Shown: positions 10,711 through 21,863 of the stretch, one piece after another
How positions within the stretch are numbered: position 1 is the first letter of the stretch
Layout of the letters: every line of letters starts with the position of its first letter
Assembly: GCA_023614405.1 (NCBI GenBank)
Contig: CM042685.1
Coordinates: 233,285,661-233,349,660, forward strand
Reading direction: 5' to 3'
Source of the DNA: Avena insularis
Taxonomy: Eukaryota; Streptophyta; Magnoliopsida; Poales; Poaceae
Length of the DNA: 64,000 nt
Made by a program: the position numbers and the translations under genes
The notes under the pieces: model-generated
What the model saw: only the letters and a program-made list of their open reading frames with translations
Database searches by the model: none
What the model was told of the DNA's origin: nothing

Positions 10711-12044
10711 TTAAGTTAGGCACAAGAAGCAAGAAGAATCAAGTATTTTAAATGAAGAAGCATAAACATCAAATCTTGCTTTCAAAGAAGGAGCAAAAAG
10801 CAACTTCTCTCTCCTCATAGGGAAGTGTTCAATACATTTCTTGAATGGAAATTGATATTTGATGGTGCCTTCTTTCATGTCAATGATGGCACGAACTGTT
10901 CTAAGAAAAGGTCTTCCCAAAATAATAGGACAAGAAGCATTGTATTCAACATCCAAAACACAGAAATCAACAGGGACATAAGAATTGTTAAGCATAATGA
11001 GAACATCATTAATACTCCCCATGAGTTTCCTGTTAGCATTATCATTGAGTGGGACATCCAAATAACAATCTTCCAATGGTGGCAAATCAAGCATTTCATA
11101 AATCTTCCTAGGCATAATAGAGACACTAGAACCAAGATCACATGAAGCTTTGAGATCAAAGTCATTCACTTGCATATTAATAATGGGTTCCCAACTATCT
11201 TCTACTTTCCTAGGAATAGAAGCTTTGTGTTTTAGCTTCTCTTCCTTAATTTTCACAAGAGAATCTGTAATGTGTTTGGTGAAAGCAACATGCATATCAC
11301 TAGCATCAGGACTTCTAGCAAGCTTTTGTAGGAACATAATCACTTCAGAAATATTGCAACCATCAATATCAAAGTCAAACTTAGCATCACTAGTAGTAGG
11401 CTCAATAGGCTTATGCATAGTAGGAGGAGGAATAGGGACTACTTGTGGTTTAATGGTGATGGTGCACACACTATTGTTTCTATCAATTTTAGCTTCTCTT
11501 TCCCACTTAGCATGGAGTTGAGCTAATAGCCTAACATTTTCATCAATAGTAACTTGTATGGCATGAGAAGTAGAAAAGGTGTTTTCCATAGTTTCAGGTT
11601 TAGTAGCCATTTTATTAATCAAGAAAGACTGAGCTTTAGACAAAGAGGATATATTTTTCTCGGCACTCAAAATTTTTGACCGTAAACTAGGAATTTCTCT
11701 ATTCAAATTTTCAAGATGATGACTAATGTTTTTCAAGATAATAGATTGTTCCTCCATAGTTTTAGTGAAAATCTTATTTTGCTCATATTGCATTTGCATA
11801 AAATTCTTAGTGGATCTCTCTACTTCTAGAATCCTTTCTTCACTAGGCATTCCAGATCTACCATGATAAACATTTCCACTAGGAGGATAAGGCCTATAAT
11901 TACCATAAGTATTGTTGCCAAAATTGTTGTTTCTAATGAAGTTCACATCAACTTGCTCTTCTTGAGCAACCAAAGAGGATAAGGGAACACTATTAGGATC
12001 TAAAGGAGCTTTCCCATTAACAAGCATAGCCATAATAACATCAA
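10711..12044 (-). pseudogene. gag: Athila A gag C-terminus and aspartic protease
   Basis: The long frame ends at 10711. It holds a linker rich in Asn/Tyr/Pro (NNNFGNNTYGNYRPYPPSGN), a predicted coiled coil, and the retropepsin-like domain near the C-terminus with DLGSSVSIMP as the active-site segment and IILGRPFLRT as the second conserved strand. DLGSS instead of DTG/DSG is usual for this lineage. The frame appears to begin with a Met at 12096, but those first residues come from the BARE/Angela LTR inserted at 12050. The true upstream part is at 13886-14761. Confidence 0.8.
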
Positions 12045-12049
12045 TCTTA

Positions 12050-13880
12050 TATAGGGGTTCGTAGCATGGAAAACAAAAAAATTCTACCGCATGCACACAA
12101 ACAAGCCAAGATCTATCTACTAGATTGTAGCAACGAGTCGATTAGAGTACTCACCCTCGAAGATTCCAAAGCGGTTAACGAGAGCAGATTCTCGTGGGTG
12201 ATGTAGTCATACACTTGCCGATCTCAAGATCGCATAGATGATCCTTCCGGCGCTGCGTTCCGGCAGCACTTTCGTAGTCGGTCCCATGTTCGGTACTCGA
12301 TGAAGACCTTCCTCTCCCTTGTTCCAGCAGGCAGCGGAGGTTGTAGTTCTCCCCTCAAGATTTCGACAGCATGGCGACATGGTGTCAGAAGTAGAGGGAA
12401 GATCCTGCAGGGCTTCGCCTAAGACGGTGTGAGTTATGGTGGATCTAGGGTTTTCCGGAAATCTAGGTTTAGAAGGCCGGAGAGGAGGAGGTGGTGTCGG
12501 CGGCGGTTGGCAGCGACGCACGGTGGGGAGGGCAAGGTTGTGTTCTTTGGGGCAGCCCTCCCCCTCTATTTATGAGAGGGGGGCAGCCTTGGGAGGGGAG
12601 AGTTTGAATCCAAACCCAAACCCAAGTTGGATAGAAGTAAGGAATCTTTCCTTCTTCCACTAGGAAACTATTGTTCCAGTTTGACTTTTCAAACCACCCT
12701 TTCGACTTTCCATTTAGAGCTTTAATTCTCTCTCGCCAATGCCCAACCAAGTGACCTAGGACATGATCCAATCATTCCACTTACCCATGACACATTCATG
12801 GACCATTCCCCTTCTGGTCCGGTGAACCTTCTAGACCCTTCTAGAACCTCTCCGATGCAAACATTGAAATCATTCCCAAACTCAGGAATCAGACTTTCCT
12901 TATATGAATCTTATTCTCCAGACTATTCCGGATCTCCTCGTGATATCCCGGATCCCATCCGAGACTCCGAACAACATTAGGTATCCCTACTTACATTCCA
13001 TATCTACTAAACAACATCGAATCCTTAAGTGTGTCTCCCTACGGTTCGTGAATTATGCGGACATGACCGAGACACTTCTCCGATCAATAACCAATAGAGG
13101 AATCTGGAAATTCATATGGCTCCCACATATTTCTACGATTACTTTGCGATCGAATGAACCACCTACATACAATACCAATTTCCCTTTGTCTCGCGATAGT
13201 TTACTTATCCAAGGTTTGATCGTCGGTATCTCTGCATACCTAGTTCAACCTCGTTACCGATAAGTACTCTTTTCTCATTCCCGTGATATGTGATCCCTTG
13301 TGAGCCAGTCACATGCTTGCAAGCTAATTGGATGACATTCCACCGAGAGGGCCCAGAGTATATCTATCCGTCATATGGATGGACAAATCCCACTCTTGAT
13401 CCATGTGCCTCAACACATACTTTCCGAACACTCAATGCCATCTTTATAGCCACCCAGTTACGGTGTGGTGTTTTATGTCATCAAAGCATCCTTCCGGTGA
13501 TGGTGATTAGCATGATTTCATGGTCGAATGAATTAGGTTACTATGTATCAGAAATCTTATAGCAAACGAACTATTCAAATGACTTGATCTTAATGATACG
13601 CTTATCTATAGGAGTATGTCCATCGCACCATTCTCCTAATGATATGATCTTGTTGTTAACAACATCTCAATGTTGATGATCGGGAAACCACGATCATCTA
13701 TTAACCAACAAGCTAGAATTACAAAGATGCTTTACTAGGGACTCTAATTTAGTTTACAAATCACATAAGTATTAGTGTTTCCAATTAATACTATTATAGC
13801 ATGAATGTAAACATTTATCATAAACACAAAGATATAATAATAACCACTTTTATTATTGCCTCTAGGGCATACCTCCAACA
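12050..13880 (-). mobile_element. Solo LTR of BARE/WIS/Angela-type Copia (1831 bp)
   Basis: On the minus strand it starts TGTTGGAGGTATGCCCTAG, the typical opening of BARE/WIS/Angela LTRs, and its length fits that family. The other end reads CCCCTATA where a terminal CA is expected, so the last bases have mutated. Perfect 5-bp TSDs (TCTTA, 12045-12049 and 13881-13885) flank it with no internal sequence, so it is a solo LTR left by LTR-LTR recombination inside Athila A's gag. Confidence 0.9.
12567..12574 (-). promoter_or_regulatory. TATA box of the BARE-type solo LTR
   Basis: Minus strand CATAAATAGAGG, in the GC-rich part of the LTR. Confidence 0.6.
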
Positions 13881-13985
13881 TCTTATCAAATATATAATAA
13901 TAACCACTTTCATTATTGTCTCTAGGGCATATCTTATCAAAGAGGAAGCTTCCTCAAGGTAAACATTTATCTCAAAGAGGAAGTT
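13881..13985. repeat. Tandem duplications next to the BARE LTR
   Basis: The target word TCTTATCAAA occurs at 13881 and again at 13932. Between them (13890-13931) lies a second copy of the last ~42 bases of the LTR, lacking only its terminal cctccaaca. Immediately to the right, an approximately 35-bp segment with tcaaagaggaag is also doubled (near 13936 and 13971). Confidence 0.8.
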
Positions 13986-14761
13986 TCCTCAACAGAATTT
14001 ACCTTCTTACCATGTGGATCTCTCTCAACATGCCATTCAGAGTAGTTAACCATCATATTATCAAGGAGCCTTGTTGCACCACCCAAGGTGAGGCCCATAA
14101 AAGTACCTCCAACAGCTGAATCCAACAAATTTCTTGAGGAGAAGTTCAAACCTGCATAAAAAGTCTGGATAATCATCCAAGCAGTGAGTCCATGAGTAGG
14201 GCGGTTCTTAACCAAAGTTTTCATTCATTCCCAAGCTAGACCAACATGTTCATTATCAAGTTGTTTAAATTTCATAATGTCACTTCTCATAGAAATAATC
14301 TTAGCAGGAGGATAGTACTTTCCAATAAAAGCATCTTTGCACTTAGTCCAAGAATCAATACTATTTTTAGGCAAATAAAGCAACCATTCTTTAGCTTTTC
14401 CTCTCAAGGAGAAAGGAAAAGGCTTGAGCTTAATAATATCTCCATCTACATCCTTATACTTTTGCATCTCACAAAGTTCAACAAAGCTATTGAGATGGGC
14501 AGCAGGATCATCAGAACTAGCACCAGAGAATTGCTCTCTCATTACAAGATTCAACAAAGCAGGCTTAATTTCATAAAAGGTAGCATCAGGAGCAGGTGGA
14601 GCAATAGGTGCGCTAAGGAAATCATTGTTATTGGTGCTAGTGAAGTCACACAACTTGGTGTCCTCAACAGAGTTCATTTTGGCAAAGGTGGGCAAGCCAA
14701 AAACAGTAGCAGCAGCTAGAGCAGGAACTATTTTTTTGGGGTTTTTGAATAAAGAAAACAA
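13967..14761 (-). pseudogene. gag: Athila A gag N-terminal part
   Basis: The frame opens at 14761. The retrotransposon gag (capsid) domain shows PAAHLNSFVELCEMQKYKDV, FPFSLRGKAKEWLLYLPKNS and SWTKCKDAFIGKYYPP. A TGA near 14222-14224 splits it from the next segment (MKTLVKNRPTHGLTAWMIIQ, to 13967). The context suggests one CGA-to-TGA transition, because the frame continues in phase. The next gag part is on the far side of the BARE LTR. Confidence 0.85.
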
Positions 14762-14892
14762 ACCAAACTAGACTATTTTTTTTTGGTTTTTTTGAAAAGA
14801 GGCAAACAAAACCAAGCAAAAGAAACAAAGCAAACTAAAAGCAAAGTAAAGATAAAGGAAGTGGAGGACTCCCCTAGTGAAGACGTCCTTAG

Positions 14893-14912
14893 CCTCCCCG
14901 ACAACGGCGCCA
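14893..14912 (-). other. Primer binding site, tRNA-Asp (Athila A)
   Basis: Minus strand TGGCGCCGTTGTCGGGGAGG complements the 3' end of plant tRNA-Asp, the usual primer of Triticeae Athila-like elements. Confidence 0.85.
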
Positions 14913-14922
14913 GAAAACTTGT

Positions 14923-16478
14923 TGATGCGCCTAGTTGAAGTAGGTGCACTTCGTTGGTAAACCCCAAGAGCAAGGTGTGTTGAGCACAGCAGCAAGTATT
15001 CCCTCAGTAGAGACCGAGGTTATCTAACCAGAAGGAGGAAGGAAACGTCACACAGGTGTTGCAAGCAACGCGGAGACCTACACAACACAAACTCAAGACT
15101 TTGCCCCAACGAATCAGTGAGGTTGTCAATCTCACCGGTTTGCTGTAACAAAGGATTAAACGTATGGTGTGGAAGGTAATGGTTTGCAGCAAGTAAACAA
15201 GTAACAGTGGAAGATGTATCAATGGTAAATATTGGACCGGGGTCCATAGTTCACTAGAGGTGCTCTCCTTAGATAAACAACATGGCATGCATGGTAAACA
15301 AATTACAGCAGCGCAATTGACAGGAACTGAGCAAGGCATAACAATGCAATTACTAGTCAGAAAGATCTATGAGATTCGATTGGGAAATACAACAAGATAC
15401 ATAGACCGCCATCCAACTGCATCTATGACTAGAAGTCCACCTTCAGGTTATCATTCGAACCCCCTCCAGTATTAAGTTGCAAGCAACACACAACTGCTTT
15501 AAGCAAAGTGTGTAAGGTAAACAGTCCACATGTTCCATGAACAAGAGACTGTTGTTTTCTCCCTAGTAGCAACAACACATCTACAACCGAAGAGATTATT
15601 GTCACTTCCCTTGGAAACTAGAGGCATGAACCCACTATCGAGCATAAATACCCCCTCTTGGAGTCACTAGCAACTACTTGGCCAAGATAGCTACTAACAA
15701 CGGAGAGCATGCAAGATCACAAACAACACAGACATAATAGAATCATAAATACAAAACCATTAATCAAACCAACATAATAATCTCAATATCCATCGGATCC
15801 CCGCAAACACAACATGCATGATTACAAATAGATTAGATCTTGACCATGAATGGAGCTCACAAGATCTATACATGAAAGCACAAAGGAGGAGATACAACCA
15901 TCTAGCTACTACATGGACCCATAGTCCAAGGTGGAACTACTCACGCACCATACCGAAGAGAAGGCCTCCGGGATGATCTCCCCTTCGGCAGGGTGCCGAG
16001 AAGAACTTCAGACCCCCCCGATCTAGGGACGATGGTGGCGGCGGCTACAGACGGTTTCATGGATATTTGATCGGGTGCTTAGGGTTTCTGCATCAGGGGC
16101 TTCTTATAGGCGAAGGGGGAGGCCGAGGCAGCTACCAGGGTGGACAAACCCTAGCCAGGTGCGGGCCCACTCCTAGCCGCGCATGGGAGGGGGGTCTGGC
16201 TGACCTGGCCGGCCCCTCCGGCTCCCCTCTGGACTTCTTGTTCCCCACGGAAAGTAATTGACTTTAACGTTTGTCCCGTAAAATTCCGAGAATATTTCTT
16301 TACTAACTTTTCTGAAACCAAAAATAGCAGAAAACATGCATCTGGCACTGTTGCAACTTGTTAATAGGTTAGTACCAGAAAACATGTAAAAAGCACCTCA
16401 AAGTGTAGACAAGTAAAGCAAAGTAGATACTAAACAAGCATGGAGCATCAAAAATTATAGATATGTTTCGATGTATCA
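14923..16478 (-). repeat. 5' LTR of Athila element A (1556 bp)
   Basis: The left edge (TGATGCGCC) is next to the primer binding site and the right edge is GATGTATCA. TGAT/ATCA termini match LTR B at 17896-19392. A TATA box on the minus strand is at 16101-16110. Reading frames inside are incidental. Confidence 0.85.
16101..16110 (-). promoter_or_regulatory. TATA box of Athila LTR A
   Basis: Minus strand CCTATAAGAA. The same box sits at the equivalent place in LTR B (19019-19028). Confidence 0.6.
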
Positions 16479-16905
16479 CAACTCCTTCAAAAATCTCAAT
16501 TCCCAAAAGAGAACTCAAAAAGGAATCAATAAGAAGCAAATGCAAATAATGGCAGAAATCTGTCAAAACATACCAGCAGGTAGAAACCGATTTTTACGAA
16601 AATCTTCTATTATTCAAATCAAAAAGTGTTGAACTAACTAAAGTTAGCTAACATACTGGAGGATTTATTCGTCAATTTTCAGCTCAATCCGTGTTACAGA
16701 GACTCCTCACCAATTTTTATGGTGAAGGACAGAAATCTGTTTCAGAACAACAACTCCCCAAATCTTACTTCCCTCTCATTAGAGATCATTCTTGGCACAA
16801 AAAGCAAACAAAAAGGATAAGGAGAGGTCATTACATAAGTAATAACTTCCAAGACTCAAGAAAACTCTTGGGTTATCTCCCAACAAGTACTTTTCTTTAA
16901 CTCTT
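16479..16905 (-). other. Noncoding region of Athila element B
   Basis: No gene is seen. It is a diverged copy of 10280-10720 in element A, so the two elements share a 3' noncoding module although their ORFs differ. Confidence 0.7.
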
Positions 16906-17700
16906 TTAAGTTAGGTTTGATAGTTTGAGAAGATGCTCACATAAGAAATATGAATTGAAGTAAAAGAGAGCATCAAGAAGAAAATTCAAAACACATTTAA
17001 GTCTAGCCCACTTCCTATGCATAGGAATCTTGTAAAGAAACAAATCATGAAAGCACAAAACAATAAGCATAGAAAGGCAAAACAAGTGCAACTTCAAGAT
17101 TTTCAACATAAAGAGGGGAACTTAATATTGTTGAGATACATAAGACCATGTTTCCCTCTCTCATAATAACTTTCAGTAGAAACATGAATAAAATTAACAA
17201 TATAACTATCACATAAAACATTCTTATCATGAGCCACATGCATATAATAGTTATTACTCTCCACATAAGCATAGTCATTCTTATTAATTGTAGTGGGAGC
17301 AAATTCAACAAAATAGCTATCATTAATATTCTCATCACCATAATCATCAAATATAGGAGGTAGATTGTAATCACAATCAATTTTCTCCTTAATAGTAGGT
17401 GGACTGAAAATATCATATTCATCATTGTAATCATCATATATTGGAGGTAAACTATCATCAAAGAAAATTTTCTCCTCTATGCTTGGGGGACTAAAAATAT
17501 CATGCTCATCAAAACCAGCTTCCCCAAGCTTAGAATTTTCCATAGCATTAGCAACAATGGTGTCCAAAGAATTCATACTAATAACATTTCTATTAGCATG
17601 CAAATGAAGTTCCATAGGTTTTTTAATTTTCTCTTCGAACACTTCATGTCCTAGCTCAAGATAAATACTAAAGCTCTCTAATTTTGTTGTTGTTTTCCAT
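16906..17700 (-). pseudogene. Gag-position ORF of element B with hydrophobic tail
   Basis: The likely start is the ATG at 17698-17700 (MENNNKIREL), 105 bases inside the nearer primer binding site. A frameshift a few codons later leads into the main frame (to 17103), and another near 17103-17109 into the last one (to 16906). The middle part holds acidic repeats built on DIFSPPSIEEKI, DEYDIFSPPTIKEKI and LPPIFDDYGDEN. The C-terminal 68 residues are strongly hydrophobic with two membrane-like stretches (LHLFCLSMLIVLCFHDLFL and VLNFLLDALFYFNSYFL). It is not a standard gag and I do not recognise a characterised family. It could be a membrane-targeted accessory protein of a non-autonomous element. 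Confidence 0.55.
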
Positions 17701-17804
17701 TAATCCTAACTAGTGAAAACAAGAAACAAAAAGAAAAAATTGCAGAATCTAAAGGAAATAACTTCGAGCACTCACACCAGAGGATGTGAGTACCTTTTAC
17801 CTTA

Positions 17805-17885
17805 CCTCCCCGACAACGGCGCCAGAAAAGAGCTTCTGGCATGGAGGAAAGGTAAAAGCCCAAAACCTCCCCGGCAACGGCGCCA
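17805..17885 (-). repeat. Duplicated tRNA-Asp primer binding site
   Basis: Two copies of the tRNA-Asp-complementary site, 17805-17824 and 17866-17885, sit 61 bases apart, each followed (forward) by gaaaagagctt. They differ by one base (GTTGTCGG versus GTTGCCGG on the minus strand). The copy next to the LTR matches tRNA-Asp better. Confidence 0.85.
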
Positions 17886-17895
17886 GAAAAGAGCT

Positions 17896-19392
17896 TGATG
17901 TCTATGCACTTCTATTCTTGTAGACAGTTGTTGGGCCTCCAAGTGCAGAGTTTTGTAGAACAGCAACAAGTTTCCCTTAAGTGGATCACCCAAGGTTTAT
18001 CAAACTCAGGGAGGAAGTGGTCAAAGGTATCAATATCAAGCAACCCTGCAATCAAGATACAATAAGTCTCTTGTGTCCCCAACACACCCAATACACTTGT
18101 CAGGTGTATATGTGCACTAGTTCGGCAAAGATATAGTGAAATACAAGTGGTAATGGTGCCAGAAAATAGCTTCTGACTTGTTGTTGACGTGGGGTAACGT
18201 GTGTGAAACTGAAATAAAGATGGAAGCAAGCAAGCATGCAACAGATCTAGTAGCAAACGGTGTTTCAATGCTTAGAAACAAGGCCTAGGGATTATACTTT
18301 CACTAGTGAACACTCTCTCATATAAATATACTCTCTTCATGATGCTACTCTCAACTACTCTCTGGTTGGACACGCTAATCCATGGTAGGGCTATAACAAC
18401 ACACCTCAAAGTCCGCCTTCCCCAATCTAGATAACCCCACACTGTCACCTTGAGCGCTAGAAGGTTCCAGCAAACACCACAATTTCATAGATACATCCAA
18501 CTCCAAATATAACTCATAACAAATATTCAATCTAGCCAAAGTGCCACACACGGTATGCCCGCTGTCACTTTCACACACGTGGGGAAAAGCATAGATCTAT
18601 TAAAGCACAAAGAGTATTTATGTAGACTCAAGCCTAAGTGCCACCATGGCGTGCACGCTGTCACTTTCACACACATGGGGAGAGCAAAGATCTAATGAAG
18701 CACTTGAGTAGCAAGGTAGATCTACTTGATTACAAAGCTCATGACCACAAGATCATGCATAGAGAGAGATGAACACATAGCTACCAGTAGAGCCCTTAGC
18801 CTTGAAGGAGAACTAGTCCCTCCTCATCATGGGAATCAGCAACGGTGATGGAGATGGTGGTGGAGATCGATGGAGATGGCTCCGGGGGCACTTCCCCGTC
18901 CCGGCAGGGTGCCGAAACAAAGACTTTCTGTCCCCTGAATTTCCCCTTTGGTGGCAGCTGCGTTGCGGAACTTTTTCTAGAAGTATGATGGATTCTTTAG
19001 GGTTTTCTCCCCGAGGGCTTCTTATAGGCGAAGGAGGCAAGGTCGGTGGGGAGCCAGGGGGGCCACATCCCCTGTAGGCGCCACCAGGGCTTGCCCGCGC
19101 CTGGGGGGTGCGGCCACCCTGGTGCCCTATTCCGTCTCTGCTTCATGGTTCCGTGTTGGTCTGGGAAAATAATGACTTTGGATTTTGTCCCGTCCAATTC
19201 TGAGAATATTGATTTTCTGCCTTTCTAGAACCAAAAACAGAAGAAAATATGCAACTGGCACTGTGGCAACTTGTTAATAGGTTAGTTTTAGAAAAGATAT
19301 AAAAACACCTCAAAGTATAGACAAAGCAAAGCAAAGTAGATACTAAACAAGCATGGAACATCAAAAATTATAGATACGTTTACGACGTATCA
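17896..19392 (-). repeat. 5' LTR of Athila element B (1497 bp)
   Basis: It starts TGATGTCTATG next to the primer binding site and ends TACGACGTATCA. It shares its right-end and promoter regions with LTR A but differs in U5, so the two elements are related and not identical. Confidence 0.85.
19019..19028 (-). promoter_or_regulatory. TATA box of Athila LTR B
   Basis: Minus strand CCTATAAGAA, in the same setting (CTTCGCCTATAAGAAGCCC) as in LTR A. Confidence 0.6.
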
Positions 19393-19897
19393 TACTCTGA
19401 CTTGGTCAATGGTTGGTTAGGCTAGACTCTTGTTGCACTTGAATTGACGGGGCAAGATTTCATATACATGCTCTACTGATATTCCGGCTGTACTGGTCAT
19501 GGTTATGGCTTTCTTGGCACAGTCGATTAATCCTTTGTGTTTCGACATCCAATCCATTCCTAGTAGTACTTCCAAACATTTAGTTCCAAGTACTATTAGA
19601 TTAGCATAAAAATCTATGCCATGGATTCAGATAGATACGGCCTTGCAAATTTGTCTAGCTTTGGTGGTTGAACCAGGTATTTGAACTATCATAACATGCT
19701 TCAATTTCGTTGGTTGAATCTTACTAGTGCATGCAAATTCTTCAGTAACAAACGAGTGCGATGCTCCAGAATCAAACAACACTCTTGCAAGTACCGAGTT
19801 AACAGAAAACATAGCCAACACGGCATCTGGCACTTGTTGGGCTTCTTCAGCATGCATGAGAAATAGACGGCGTTGCGGTTGAGCGAATTCCCTGGGG
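19393..19897 (-). pseudogene. pol: Outer gypsy element: aspartic protease fragment
   Basis: The minus-strand frame carries a retropepsin-like segment, ARVLFDSGASHSFVTEEFA, with an intact DSGA. After a stop near 19627 the frame goes on to LGMDWMSKHKGLIDC, the second conserved protease block. It is cut on the left by Athila B and on the right by the Copia element. This is the expected continuation of the gag at 32663-32999. Confidence 0.8.
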
Positions 19898-19902
19898 CAA
19901 AT

Positions 19903-21266
19903 TGTTGGGAATATGCCCTAGAGGCAATCATGTAGGATGATATTTCCCATTGTATTCATAAAGATATTAAGTTGTCCTTGTATGAGCATCTGATGTATAT
20001 CAATGAATATGTGATTCAGTTGTGGAACTATGCATTCATGTTGTTCATACTAAATATCCTTGGTCATCGAGGTTGTGCTGGACACACAACTTAGACCAAT
20101 GTGAAAGTCGGCTTGATGACTCGGTTCCACTTGTCATGGGCATGGAGATGCCATTCCGACTTACACAGATTCGGCTAAAGAGTTTAGTGATTCAGATTGA
20201 CCCATATTGAGGTACAACGAACAAGTTGTCATTTGTATATCTCAATCAATGTAATCCTTAGACCTGAGGTTATTGCATAGTCCGAGTTGATGATCACCGA
20301 CTTAGGTTCTGTCAAATGCTGATCCGTAACTGGGCAGTTATAAAGGCAGAGTTCGGGTCGACTTAGAATCAAGCTGCTGTGAATAACCAAGATGGGATTT
20401 TGCCCCTCCACTTGGAGAGATATTCTCTGGGCCCTCTCGGATGATATGATTTGGAAAGCATGTCCATGCACGACTCGGTTAAGTGTTAACCGAGGTGATC
20501 GACTAAGAGTTAGTCGGGTGAATCACTTATCTCGGATCGAGAAGATAGTCAGACTATTTAAGGGATGACAATTATTCGCCTATAGCCTGACAAGGTATAT
20601 CGTGAGGCAAAAGGGACTCGGACGCAAGTCACATTGGAAAGGCAAGTCGTCATGACTCTTTGGTAATTGGGAGTTGACACGTTCTGCTAGGAGCCGCTAC
20701 CGACTGATCGGTTGAGAGTTAGACTCTAATCGTGTCCATGTTGCCAAGAGCCCGCGGGGTAACACACTTAAGAGCGGGAGGAATTTCGGATTGGATCTGA
20801 ACCAGAAATCTGGTTGGGTTGGACCCAAGCCGGATTAGGACTGAGTCAGTGAGTCGGACTCGCAGTGACTAGTGTTATATGGGCTTTAGTGAATGGGCCA
20901 CGAAAGTGGAGCCCACTTTCATTCTCTCTATATAGTGGAGCACCGTAACCCAGAAGGGTTATTCGTTGATCGGTTAGGTCATTCCATGTGTTGGAAACCC
21001 TAACTCCACAGCAGTCCTGCCGTCGTTTCAAACCTAGCAGTTCGCCTCCGGTGCTCCTTCTTGTACGTGTGGATACCAGCAGCGGTGATGTGCGATCAGC
21101 ACCAGGACGATCGGATCGTGAGGACTTCACTGCATCAACTGACACGCTTCATCAGTAATCCGCAACTGTGCGTCTAGTGGTAAACCTCGTGGCCTTCTAC
21201 CTCAGCTAGATCTTGGGATCACCACGTTAGAGGAATTTTTTTGTTTTATCTCTACGTGGCCCAACA
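19903..21266 (+). repeat. 5' LTR of the Copia element
   Basis: Starts TGTTGGGAATATGCCCTAG and ends GTGGCCCAACA, followed by the primer binding site. A TATA box is at 20928-20935. Confidence 0.95.
20928..20935 (+). promoter_or_regulatory. TATA box of Copia 5' LTR
   Basis: CTATATAG in a C/T-rich context, followed by GGAGCACC. The same box lies in the 3' LTR at 32319-32326. Confidence 0.65.
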
Positions 21267-21267
21267 G

Positions 21268-21279
21268 TGGTATCCGAGC
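21268..21279 (+). other. Primer binding site of the Copia element
   Basis: TGGTATCCGAGC, one base after the LTR. It differs by one base (C for A) from the initiator tRNA-Met complement TGGTATCAGAGC. Confidence 0.8.
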
Positions 21280-21863
21280 GATAGCTTCTGGTTTTAGGCT
21301 CGAGATCTCGCATATGTGATATGTGGTTGGCTGTAGATGAGATCTATATGCTGTTTTGTGGTCAATCTTTGACATAGATCAGTTTTGTACGAGGTTGATT
21401 GGATCAACTGTACTCGGGGAATGGTAGATCCGATTTCTGTGATCATACTGCTGAGGTCATGGAACGACATACCCCTACCGGTCGGCTTCCGCCATCGGGG
21501 TAGACTGTGACACGTAAATCCAGAGGCGGTGATCGAAGATCAAAATTTTTGATTGAATCAGAACAATGGTCGGAATCCATGTCCGGATCGTAGATGAGAT
21601 CTAAGTTTGACCGCCGGCTTCGCCCTGTCATAGCGCCTTAGATGTCGTTGCGAGTTTCACAACGCTGGTAGATATTGTATCTATGCATAACTTGTTTTTG
21701 CAGGAAGTTGTGAATGGTATGGTTCAGGTGCATGTGATGTATTTGTGTAATCCATATGTGATCTACGAATCACGGTTTTTGTCAGCCGACTGGAGCCTAG
21801 GTGCTGTCATATTATTGTATAACGACCTGCATGTCGGATTCTCCTTTTAATTTACTTTACTAA
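21280..21863 (+). other. Copia leader, first part
   Basis: Untranslated leader between primer binding site and gag. No gene is seen. It ends where the gypsy LTR begins at 21864. Confidence 0.65.

Larger units (their letters stand above)
9631..16478 (-). mobile_element. Athila-type gypsy element A (5' part)
   Basis: This minus-strand gypsy element has its 5' LTR at 14923-16478, a tRNA-Asp primer binding site, a gag-protease frame, and a noncoding stretch down to 9631 where Sirevirus 1 entered. The right flank CAACT (16479-16483) is the presumed TSD; the matching left copy is outside the window. No reverse transcriptase or integrase is seen after the protease within the window. The target was a sister Athila-type element: sequence at 16479-16905 resembles this element's own 10280-10720. 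Confidence 0.8.
16479..19392 (-). mobile_element. Athila-type gypsy element B (5' part)
   Basis: 5' LTR 17896-19392, a doubled primer binding site, a gag-like ORF and noncoding sequence down to 16479, where element A entered. The right flank TACTC (19393-19397) is the presumed TSD in the protease region of the outer gypsy element. It carries no pol in the window and its only ORF is unlike element A's gag, which suggests a non-autonomous family. Confidence 0.75.

Noticed and set aside
12045..12096. N-terminal residues of the Athila A frame starting at 12096
   Set aside because: They are translated from the BARE-type LTR inserted at 12050; the real gag start is at 14761.
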